Shown here piece after piece: positions 15,153 to 21,553 of a stretch of 30,567 bases of DNA. How positions within the stretch are numbered: the first letter of the stretch is position 1; every line of letters begins with the position of its first letter. The stretch is from an uncultured Lachnospiraceae bacterium. Its GTDB lineage: Bacteria; Bacillota; Clostridia; Lachnospirales; Lachnospiraceae. The position numbers and the translations under genes are program-made. Under the pieces are notes generated by a model. The model was not told the origin of the DNA. It saw nothing but the letters and a program-made list of their open reading frames with translations, and ran no database searches. The stretch lies in NCBI GenBank assembly GCA_910579085.1, contig CAJTRU010000041.1, positions 1-30,567 of the forward strand, given 5' to 3'.

Positions 15153-15201
15153 CATTATATACCATCAAACATCATAAGACAAGCATTATATACCATCAAA
15201 C
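15153..15201 (-). repeat. Tandem 18-base direct repeat in the aroD promoter
   Basis: The 18 bases at 15153-15170 and 15184-15201 are identical (minus strand GTTTGATGGTATATAATG), spaced by 13 nt. The copy nearer the genes supplies the TATAAT of the promoter; the other carries a second TATAAT. They may be a doubled promoter core or a pair of regulator sites. Confidence 0.7.
15154..15182 (-). promoter_or_regulatory. Promoter of the small peptide-aroD-aroK(-efp) operon
   Basis: On the minus strand TTGTCT (15177-15182) and a perfect TATAAT (15154-15159) are 17 nt apart. Start of transcription is expected near 15147, about 37 nt before the 36-codon gene. Confidence 0.65.
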
Positions 15202-15308
15202 CACGTCTGTTTCATAAATTTCCACATACAGTAAACTGTGTATTGGATATCCTGTTGTAAAATGTTTTACTGGTTTAAAGAGATAAATAGTACCCATCAA
15301 ATTTTAAA

Positions 15309-15335
15309 AGGCGGACATTTATGGTATGCCCGCCT
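15309..15335 (-). terminator. Intrinsic terminator of ilvN-ilvC
   Basis: On the minus strand AGGCGGGCAT pairs with ATGTCCGCCT (one G-U) around a 7-nt loop, followed by TTTTAAAATTT. It lies 37 nt after the ilvC stop. Confidence 0.85.
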
Positions 15336-15371
15336 GAATCTCTGTTTATTCATTAAAAAATAATTTACATA

Positions 15372-16397
15372 TTAGTTATTTATAAGCTTCTCATCCTCAT
15401 TATTCCAGCTATAAAGTTTACGTACTTCTTCGCCAACTTTCTCTGCTGGATGTTCTGAAGCAAGTTTTCTTAATGCCTTGAAATGTGCCTGTCCGCCTGC
15501 TGCTGACATATCTAATAAGAAGTCTTTTGCAAATGTACCATCCTGTATATCAGAAAGTATTTTCTTCATAGCCTTCTTAGTTTCGTCTGTAATAATCTTT
15601 GGCCCTGTTATATAATCACCATATTCGGCTGTATTTGATATTGAATACCTCATGCCTGCAAATCCTGACTGGTAAATAAGGTCTACAATAAGCTTCATCT
15701 CATGGATACACTCAAAGTAAGCATTTCTTGGGTCATATCCTGCTTCACAGAGTGTTTCAAAACCAGCCTGCATAAGTGCACATACACCGCCGCAAAGAAC
15801 TGCCTGCTCACCAAAAAGGTCTGTTTCTGTCTCTGTACGGAATGTTGTTTCAAGCACGCCTGCCCTTGCACCACCGATACCTAAAGCATACGCAAGTGCC
15901 ATTTCCTGTGCTTTGCCTGTAGCATCCTGCTGTACAGCAACAAGACAAGGAACTCCTTTGCCTTCCTGGTACTCTGAACGTACAGTATGTCCAGGTCCTT
16001 TAGGGGCAATCATTGTAACATCAACATCCTTTGGAGGGATAATCTGGTTAAAGTGGATTGCAAATCCATGTGCAAACATTAACATATTGCCTGCTTCAAG
16101 GTTTGGTGCAATATCGTTGTTATACATTGCAGCCTGTTTTTCATCATTAATAAGAATCATAATGATATCAGCTTTCTTTGCTGCTTCTGCTGCTGTATAC
16201 ACTTCAAAACCCTGGCTTTCAGCCTTTGCCCATGACTTTGAACCTTCATAAAGGCCAATGATTACATGGCACCCTGAATCCTTTAAGTTTAATGCATGTG
16301 CATGTCCCTGGCTTCCATAACCTATTATGGCAATAGTCTTGCCATCCAATAATGATAAATTACAATCCTCCTGGTAAAAAATCCTAGCTTCTGACAT
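15372..16397 (-). CDS. ilvC: Ketol-acid reductoisomerase
   Basis: IlvC isomerises and reduces acetolactate or acetohydroxybutyrate to the dihydroxy acids of valine/leucine and isoleucine synthesis, using NAD(P)H and magnesium. The 341 residues fit the short class I form. The Rossmann motif GYGSQGHAHALNLKDSG is near the N-terminus; the following loop GLYEGSKSW has Ser where NADPH enzymes bind phosphate. PKGPGHTVRSEY and ETDLFGEQAVLCGG carry the catalytic and metal-binding residues of the C-terminal helical domain. ATG 16397 has GGAGGAAAG 6-7 nt upstream. It follows ilvN by 40 nt. IlvC can also reduce ketopantoate in some bacteria, which is relevant to the pantothenate operon on the left. Confidence 0.97.
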   Translation of the reverse strand: MSEARIFYQEDCNLSLLDGKTIAIIGYGSQGHAHALNLKDSGCHVIIGLYEGSKSWAKAESQGFEVYTAAEAAKKADIIMILINDEKQAAMYNNDIAPNLEAGNMLMFAHGFAIHFNQIIPPKDVDVTMIAPKGPGHTVRSEYQEGKGVPCLVAVQQDATGKAQEMALAYALGIGGARAGVLETTFRTETETDLFGEQAVLCGGVCALMQAGFETLCEAGYDPRNAYFECIHEMKLIVDLIYQSGFAGMRYSISNTAEYGDYITGPKIITDETKKAMKKILSDIQDGTFAKDFLLDMSAAGGQAHFKALRKLASEHPAEKVGEEVRKLYSWNNEDEKLINN

Positions 16398-16437
16398 TTT
16401 TCTTTCCTCCTGAATTAAAACATATTAATGTAAAACC

Positions 16438-16935
16438 CTAATCTTCTAAAAGAGTTTCTGCACCCCTGCTTAGCCCTGCTATTCCTGTACGCACCAGTTC
16501 CTTAATTTCATATCCGTCAAGCAGCTTAATAAATGCACTTAACTTTGCCTGGTTGCCTGTAAGCTCAATCATCATGCTGTCTACTGCAACATCAACAATA
16601 TTTGCACGGAATATATCTGCTATAGCAACAACTGCCGGCCTTTCCTCTGCACTTACGCCTACTGTTACAAGAACAAGCTCACGGCATACAGAACGGCCGC
16701 TTTTAAGTTCTTTTACACACCTTACATCCTCAAGCTTGGCAACCTGCTTCTCTATCTGTTCAAGAATGTGGTCGTCACCTCTGACAACTACTGTCATCCG
16801 TGAAAATGCAGGATTTTCTGTTTCACCAACTGTAAGGCTGTCTATGTTATATCCGCGCCTGCTGAAAAGCCCGGCAACGCGGCTAAGAACTCCCGATGTA
16901 TTATCCACCAGAATTGATAAAACTTTTTTCCTCAT
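16438..16935 (-). CDS. ilvN: Acetolactate synthase small (regulatory) subunit
   Basis: This is the regulatory subunit of acetohydroxyacid synthase, which senses valine and activates the catalytic subunit. The 165 residues have an N-terminal ACT domain (about 3-78) with LVDNTSGVLSRVAGLFSRRGYNIDSL in its conserved ligand region (quoted here in part), and a C-terminal ALS_ss domain (about 82-160). AGGGGA lies 6-7 nt before ATG 16935. The gene directly precedes ilvC. The large subunit gene (ilvB) is not in the window, which is unusual since it normally lies just upstream; here the upstream space holds a strong promoter and a fragment of another gene. The ACT domain motif and length make ilvN/ilvH identity firm, but symbol choice (N or H) is a convention. 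Confidence 0.95.
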   Translation of the reverse strand: MRKKVLSILVDNTSGVLSRVAGLFSRRGYNIDSLTVGETENPAFSRMTVVVRGDDHILEQIEKQVAKLEDVRCVKELKSGRSVCRELVLVTVGVSAEERPAVVAIADIFRANIVDVAVDSMMIELTGNQAKLSAFIKLLDGYEIKELVRTGIAGLSRGAETLLED

Positions 16936-17019
16936 ATTTAATCCCCTGCTCTTTCTGTTACTGGCAGCACTTGGTACAACAGCACATTAATGCACTGGCT
17001 GCCTTGTGCACTATGTTAA

Positions 17020-17048
17020 ATTTTAACAATATGATGCCTGTTTGTCAA
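17020..17048 (-). promoter_or_regulatory. Promoter of ilvN-ilvC
   Basis: On the minus strand a perfect TTGACA (17043-17048) and TAAAAT (17020-17025) are 17 nt apart; the leader is about 78 nt. The TTGACA contains the stop codon of the duplicated transglutaminase tail, so the promoter lies on the edge of duplicated DNA. Confidence 0.75.
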
Positions 17049-17099
17049 GGAATCCCGCTATCATTAACATAAAAACTTCCTTTAATATATTTCCTGCCT
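17031..17099 (-). pseudogene. Duplicated 3' end of the transglutaminase gene
   Basis: These 69 bases match 20282-20350 with about 7 differences (near 90 percent). On the minus strand they read GRKYIKGSFYVNDSGIP and stop, against GRKYIKGSFKVNNSGFP in the intact gene at 20296. The match also runs on past the stop. Upstream of it, resemblance ends within a few codons and a stop codon appears, so only the gene tail is present. Confidence 0.75.
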
Positions 17100-17244
17100 A
17101 AGTTGTTAAATATGTTATTGATGAAGAAAAAATAAAAGCCCACTTACTTATATGTTATACTTCCCTGCTTGTATACCGCCTTTTAGAATACAAACTGGAT
17201 AGACAGAAAAATAAAAAAATTTTATAATTCACATCATATACAAT

Positions 17245-17318
17245 ATTTGCAAATCAAAAATCAAGCCGGAAATCCCATATTTATGGACTTTCCGGCTTAT
17301 TAACTGCCAGAGCTTGGA
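17245..17318 (-). repeat. Terminator-containing repeat, copy 1 (partner 20219-20280)
   Basis: The two copies share ATTTGCAAA-CAAAAATC, CCATATT and CGGCTTATTAACT, with an 11-base gap in the 20219 copy. Each holds the intrinsic terminator of the gene to its right (serpin here, transglutaminase there). Confidence 0.65.
17263..17298 (-). terminator. Intrinsic terminator of the protease-serpin operon
   Basis: AAGCCGGAAA (17263-17272) pairs perfectly with TTTCCGGCTT (17289-17298). On the minus strand GATTTTTGATTT follows. It is about 60 nt after the serpin stop. Confidence 0.85.
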
Positions 17319-17358
17319 TTTTTTAATTGGCGTCAATACCTTTTTTGAATTTTGACCT

Positions 17359-18717
17359 TTATTCTGCAGGGTTATTAATTATACCAATCAAAAATGGAAT
17401 TTCATCTTTACATAAAATGTAATAAAAAGGACGGTCCAGACAGATTTCTACTTCCTCTAGCTGCTCCGCATTTGCACCCGTTGAAACTATAGCGATATAA
17501 GACGCCACGCTGCATCCCATTTCGTCAATTGATATATTTGCCTCTTGTTTGATATCCGTTAGATGCAATGGAGCATCTGAAAAAGAACCAAACGCACCAG
17601 AAGACGGATCAAACAGCTGGTTTACCTGCATTTTTTCTGCGATTGCCTTTAAATCAATTTTGCTTGAGCAATTAAACTTTGGAACACTGAATTTCAATTT
17701 TGCTACACTAAGGTCATCTTTCTTCCAGGCAGAAAGAATATCTGTCAAACGGTCTTTTGTCCAAAAACTGTGAACATCCTGTGTTTCATCTGGAAGGATA
17801 AAAATCATTCTTTCTTCGTCGCAAAAGTTTAATTCTGCGGAGATATAGCCATCCCCTGCTACATAGGTGGAATATGGCCATTCCTTATTCATAAACTCAC
17901 ATTCCACTTGTGTGCCATCCTTACAATAAAATATTCCTTTTTTTGTGTCTTCTGTATTAAAAGATGACGACCACTCTCCAAAAAAATCCAGCGTACTTAT
18001 AATGCAAAAAGCATTGTCCTCTGTTGGTGCCATCAAATCCTTAAATTGTGGCTGTAAAGAATGATTAGTCTTTTCATACACCCAATCTGCCATTTGCTTC
18101 TGGAACTCTGAATTTTGGAAATCTCCTTCAAACACTTCTAAGCTGTATTTCTTCTGAAGCGTATTCATTACAGCTTCCTGGTAATGCAGTGTATCCTGAA
18201 GCCAAAAAGAAGTATCCAGATTCAGCCTTCCTAAAATACCTTCTTTATTGACTGGTCTACGTTTTTTCAAGGAATTCATCATATTTTGCAGCCCTGTTGC
18301 ATGCTTATCTAAATCAGCATACCCAAGCGCATCCTGCAATTCTTTCCCAGCTTCCTTTTCTGTCATTTCACTTAGTATGGATAATGACACATAAAAATTA
18401 ATTGGTGCATAAGTAATATTATTATTCTCCGTTCCCGCCAGCATATAGCGGAAAGTTTTTGATATAAATTCATAATATTCCTTTAACTGCTGCGGTTCTA
18501 TTTCCTGTTCCTGATACGCAGCTTCTAATTGTTTCTCATCCGAATCCGGAATCTCATTTTGTTCCTCATCTGAAATCCCATTTTTGGGGGACGGTTTTGA
18601 ATCCGGATGTCCAGCCGGTGTATTCCCCTCATTTTCCTGGCTGGCACAGGCTGTAAAACATGTAAGTACCAGCGCCATACATATCAGCATAAAAACAGTT
18701 TTAAAGTATTTCTTCAT
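17359..18717 (-). CDS. Serpin family protease inhibitor, lipoprotein
   Basis: Serpins trap proteases by offering a reactive loop and then inserting it into a beta-sheet. The chosen start (ATG 18717, GGGAGGT 7 nt upstream) gives 452 residues with a lipoprotein signal ending FTAC at Cys24. A Pro/Asp/Glu-rich linker (about 26-70) follows, then the serpin domain to the end (about 80-452). Visible signatures are NITYAPINFYVSLSILSEM (shutter region), ISTLDFFGEW, and the C-terminal DRPFYYILCKDEIPFLIG. The loop hinge begins DEMGCSVASYIAI, with E-x-G at P17-P15 but less Ala-rich than textbook inhibitory serpins. By counting, the cleavage site falls near STGA-NAEQ, small residues; this assignment is approximate. 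It is the second gene after a papain-like protease (51 nt), suggesting it may guard the cell from that enzyme or from host proteases. Confidence 0.9.
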   Translation of the reverse strand: MKKYFKTVFMLICMALVLTCFTACASQENEGNTPAGHPDSKPSPKNGISDEEQNEIPDSDEKQLEAAYQEQEIEPQQLKEYYEFISKTFRYMLAGTENNNITYAPINFYVSLSILSEMTEKEAGKELQDALGYADLDKHATGLQNMMNSLKKRRPVNKEGILGRLNLDTSFWLQDTLHYQEAVMNTLQKKYSLEVFEGDFQNSEFQKQMADWVYEKTNHSLQPQFKDLMAPTEDNAFCIISTLDFFGEWSSSFNTEDTKKGIFYCKDGTQVECEFMNKEWPYSTYVAGDGYISAELNFCDEERMIFILPDETQDVHSFWTKDRLTDILSAWKKDDLSVAKLKFSVPKFNCSSKIDLKAIAEKMQVNQLFDPSSGAFGSFSDAPLHLTDIKQEANISIDEMGCSVASYIAIVSTGANAEQLEEVEICLDRPFYYILCKDEIPFLIGIINNPAE

Positions 18718-18768
18718 CCAGGCACCTCCCCGCCACATGATACTTCCAATACCCATCATTGCCAATTG

Positions 18769-19815
18769 TCAGTAAACAATAAACCATGCAAAATTTCCTA
18801 ATGCAGCCTCTGAGTAAGCAACATATACATCCCCTTCACACCCGGTAGTATGCACAATAACAAATTGCCCTGCTGAACCTACATAATACCCAGTACCACA
18901 TACAGTATGGTCTCCAAACCCATTAGGATATGCTGCAGATGTTCCTTTTGCACCCTCCATAAGAATTATTACAGGAACATCTGAATTGATATAACTTTTA
19001 TATGCTGGCAGCGGATTGCTTGCCGCCCCAAAAACAGGTATATCAGATACAGCCAGTACTGAATATGCCCTGCAAAAACTTGGTGTAATATTCTTGGATG
19101 ACAAATAACTCAAAACACCTGGTTGTATATCAACACTCGAGGTATATCCATCGGCATCAGTAACACATGCTTTTGCTAAACGGTCAATCAAAGTATTTTG
19201 ACCATCAACGGAACTACCAAACCTATATTTTATCGACATAGCAAGACTTGTAGGCGTGCAGCCATTTCGCCATTTGTAGTCAGGTACACCTGAAATATTA
19301 TGGTATCCATCGGTAACACTGAGGAATACACCAGATGTACTGGCTGTACCATCCCATAAAACTTCATCTCTGGAAGCCAAGGTATTTGTCAATAAATTTT
19401 GCAACTGGCCGTCATTTTCTTTCACATAATAATTTTCAAAGCCGCCATAGTAATATTCTTCCTGCCCAGAATCTGAATATGGTGATTTTCCATTTGGATG
19501 AAATTCAAGAATCTGTGGTTCACCAGATGTGATATTTACAATCATATATGCTTCTTGTTTTACATCTTCATTAAAAAAATCTACACAATAAGCACTTACC
19601 GTATCATTAATACCATATAGCGGAATTGCACTAATAATTGAATTGTGAATCCAGGAGGATGTCGTTGGGAAGTCTTTGGGAGCCTCCAGCACAAATTGTT
19701 GGACTGCCAGCAAAGGGTCATCAATTCCTTTACCTTCAGCTTTAACATTTGCCGGATTAAACATAAGCAGGCAAATACAAATAATAATTGCGATTGAAAC
19801 ATTTTGTTTTCTCAT
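18769..19815 (-). CDS. Secreted papain-like (C39-type) cysteine protease
   Basis: The 348-residue product begins at ATG 19815 (AAGGGGAG 8 nt upstream) with a signal peptide (1-26, ending NVKA). A region of about 150 residues (27-175) has a plausible propeptide position, with YMIVNITSGEPQILEF like the propeptide core of secreted C10/C39-like enzymes. The catalytic part shows NGCTPTSLAMSIKYRF with nucleophile Cys186 and GDHTVCGTGYYV with His303, followed by a strand VIVHTT. The spacing fits the papain fold of the Peptidase_C39_2 group. The substrate is unknown. It is the first gene of a two-gene operon with a serpin. A protease of this family in front of an inhibitor recalls the staphopain-staphostatin operons, but the inhibitor here is of a different fold. 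Confidence 0.82.
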   Translation of the reverse strand: MRKQNVSIAIIICICLLMFNPANVKAEGKGIDDPLLAVQQFVLEAPKDFPTTSSWIHNSIISAIPLYGINDTVSAYCVDFFNEDVKQEAYMIVNITSGEPQILEFHPNGKSPYSDSGQEEYYYGGFENYYVKENDGQLQNLLTNTLASRDEVLWDGTASTSGVFLSVTDGYHNISGVPDYKWRNGCTPTSLAMSIKYRFGSSVDGQNTLIDRLAKACVTDADGYTSSVDIQPGVLSYLSSKNITPSFCRAYSVLAVSDIPVFGAASNPLPAYKSYINSDVPVIILMEGAKGTSAAYPNGFGDHTVCGTGYYVGSAGQFVIVHTTGCEGDVYVAYSEAALGNFAWFIVY

Positions 19816-19874
19816 ATCTTTTCTCCCCTTATCATTTTTTAGATACATACAGATATTGTCCGGACACTTTTATT

Positions 19875-19904
19875 TGTATAGTTAACAGGTTACTGTATAT
19901 TCAA
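19875..19904 (-). promoter_or_regulatory. Candidate promoter of the protease-serpin operon
   Basis: On the minus strand TTGAAT (19899-19904) and TATACA (19875-19880) are 18 nt apart. The leader would be about 52 nt. Confidence 0.5.
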
Positions 19905-19952
19905 GGTTTCTAACAATAGAAAAGCTAAGAACTATAGCTATTTTCTCATATA

Positions 19953-20001
19953 AAGAACTCCTCTTTTTTTATAAACATTTTATAAAAAAAGAGGAGTTCT
20001 T
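19953..20001. repeat. Perfect 23-bp hairpin upstream of the protease promoter
   Basis: AAGAACTCCTCTTTTTTTAT and three more bases (19953-19975) are perfectly complementary to 19979-20001 across a 3-base loop. It is not at the end of either neighbouring gene, since the transglutaminase already has a terminator at 20232-20253. It may be an extra terminator insulating the protease promoter or a relic of a mobile element. Confidence 0.8.
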
Positions 20002-20218
20002 CAATCTGGCAAACTATAGAAAAAACCATGGTAAATTATAGCCATATTATGTCATAAAACGCAATACTTTAACAGTTGGATAAAACTAAATCTCATACAA
20101 ACCACCTGATAGTGGTATTTTTAATATTAAGTTTTTCTTATATTTATGTTGTATTTGTTGTATATATGTATTATAACAGACATAGAGATAGATTGGCTCT
20201 ATACAAAAGCAGTAAAAC

Positions 20219-20280
20219 ATTTGCAAACCAAAAATCCCATATTCACGGGATTTACGGCTTATTAACTATCAAAACCAGGA
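20219..20280 (-). repeat. Terminator-containing repeat, copy 2 (partner 17245-17318)
   Basis: See the partner copy for shared blocks. Here it directly adjoins the tail of the transglutaminase gene, whereas at 17 kb the two parts are 145 bases apart and in the opposite order. Confidence 0.65.
20232..20253 (-). terminator. Intrinsic terminator of the aroA-argS-ATPase-transglutaminase operon
   Basis: On the minus strand AAATCCC pairs with GGGATTT around an 8-nt loop, followed by a T run and TTTGG. It lies 43 nt after the transglutaminase stop. Confidence 0.7.
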
Positions 20281-20295
20281 TATGATGCCTGTTTG

Positions 20296-21516
20296 TCAAG
20301 GAAAGCCACTATTATTAACCTTAAAACTTCCTTTAATATATTTTCTGCCTTTAAGCAGACGGTAGTAAACTTTTCCTTCTGAATACATTACCTGTGTAAG
20401 GTAATAAGACGGACTGTAGTAATCTGATGTACGCCATACAGGCAATGTCCTGCCAGACAGCCTGTTATATATGTAAATACTATTTCCTGAAATAAAATAA
20501 TACTTATTATTATTAAACCTTGCAAATGCCCTGCCATTTACTCTGAATAAAACTTCTGGTGTCCCTGACATAAGGTTTTTCCTCTCCATTATGCCATTGT
20601 CCCCCATATAAAGCCATCTGCCATCCCGGTAATAAAAACTGCTTGTTACATCTTTCCAGTACATATTGTCCAGCCTGCCAGAAGATGCCTGCTTTGCCTT
20701 AAACCCATAATGGCCATTTGCTTTAAAGTTACTTGTACTTTTTAAAAAATACTTATGTTGTACAAGACCATACTGGTCACTTGCTGAATATGTATCCAAA
20801 GGGTCATCCCATGTAATATCAGTATTATACCATTTCCCATCTATACACACAAGATTCCACATATGCCCCATTTTCTCTGATACCACATAACGCACTTTTA
20901 TACCTGCTTTTTTAAGCAGTATTCCATATGCAAGTGAATATCCCTGGCAGTTTGCCTTGTGGTCAACAAAAACCCCTGCTTCACTAACCCGGTTCTTATC
21001 CTGGCGCTTATCTGAATATGATGTGTTTGCTACAATATAATCATGCAGTACCATTGCTTTTTCAGCATCATCCATACTGCTTTTAATATTTTTCATAACA
21101 GAATTAACTTCAGAATTAATCTTTTTCCTTGTACTCTTTATTTTAGGCACATTTATAGAACCATCAGCGTTAGTATACTCATCTGAATATGAAAGTACAA
21201 TCCTTTTAACTTGTGATGTACTTGATACTATTTCCTTAGTATATTCCTGTCCTGCATAAAACAAATATGGTGTTTCATTAATAATCTCTGTCATAACCTG
21301 TTTTAAACCAGCTTTTTCAGTTTTCTCATAGACATTATACATTGACAAATCAACAATTGCCTGGTAATTTTTGTATGCCGTTATAATATGGCTTTTGATT
21401 TCTGCAAAATCTTCTTTAGATGCTGCACTACTGTATACCTTCTGGAATACTGCCCCAGAAAATATACAGAACAAACAAAATATAAACCTGTATATACTCC
21501 GCCTGGATTTTTCCAT
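20296..21516 (-). CDS. Exported transglutaminase-like (transglut_core) protein
   Basis: The product is 406 residues from ATG 21516, which has AGGAGGTG 6 nt upstream; the frame is open further but lacks a better start. A signal sequence or anchor spans about 8-30 (IYRFIFCLFCIFSGAVF). A helical region (about 35-150) leads into a transglutaminase/protease core with Cys190 in ANCQGYS, His218 in GHMWNLV and Asp233 in YNTDITWDDP, a complete catalytic triad. Residues 255-406 form Tyr-rich repeats of the type seen in beta-propeller-like wall proteins (YYLTQVMYSEGKVYY and relatives). Known for the family: bacterial members are mostly cysteine proteases or cross-linkers of unknown substrate. It is 37 nt after the DUF815 ATPase gene. 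Its 3' end is duplicated at 17031-17099. Confidence 0.88.
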   Translation of the reverse strand: MEKSRRSIYRFIFCLFCIFSGAVFQKVYSSAASKEDFAEIKSHIITAYKNYQAIVDLSMYNVYEKTEKAGLKQVMTEIINETPYLFYAGQEYTKEIVSSTSQVKRIVLSYSDEYTNADGSINVPKIKSTRKKINSEVNSVMKNIKSSMDDAEKAMVLHDYIVANTSYSDKRQDKNRVSEAGVFVDHKANCQGYSLAYGILLKKAGIKVRYVVSEKMGHMWNLVCIDGKWYNTDITWDDPLDTYSASDQYGLVQHKYFLKSTSNFKANGHYGFKAKQASSGRLDNMYWKDVTSSFYYRDGRWLYMGDNGIMERKNLMSGTPEVLFRVNGRAFARFNNNKYYFISGNSIYIYNRLSGRTLPVWRTSDYYSPSYYLTQVMYSEGKVYYRLLKGRKYIKGSFKVNNSGFP

Positions 21517-21553
21517 TGCAGCACCTCCTCTTGCCCAAATCTCTTTTGTATAT

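Larger units (their letters stand above)
16936..17358. other. 423-nt region upstream of ilvN
   Basis: It holds the ilvN leader (a GGCAGC/GCTGCC hairpin at 16963-17003), the ilvN promoter at 17020-17048, a duplicated 3' gene end at 17031-17099, and the serpin terminator at 17263-17298. The stretch 17100-17240 is AT-rich and shows nothing recognisable. No T-box motif was seen. Confidence 0.6.
19816..20295. other. 480-nt region between the protease and transglutaminase genes
   Basis: It holds the protease promoter (19875-19904), a long perfect hairpin (19953-20001) and the transglutaminase terminator within a repeat (20219-20280). A small plus-strand frame at 20076 has no ribosome site and runs through the terminator, so it is not called. 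The stretch 20010-20215 shows only a short ACCAC/GTGGT hairpin near 20100. Confidence 0.6.

Noticed and set aside
15210..15247. Possible degenerate foldback-element end (TTCATAAATTTCCA then TGTATTGG)
   Set aside because: The shared part includes the flanking bases of copy A, the rest does not pair or match, and no second end was found.
16936..17019. T-box or leader-peptide attenuator before ilvN
   Set aside because: The leader is short (about 78 nt), lacks a T-box core and has no run of branched-chain codons; only a small hairpin is visible.
20076..20285. Plus-strand frame of 69 codons with a hydrophobic stretch
   Set aside because: It has a TTG start, no ribosome site, and runs through the transglutaminase terminator and the duplicated segment.
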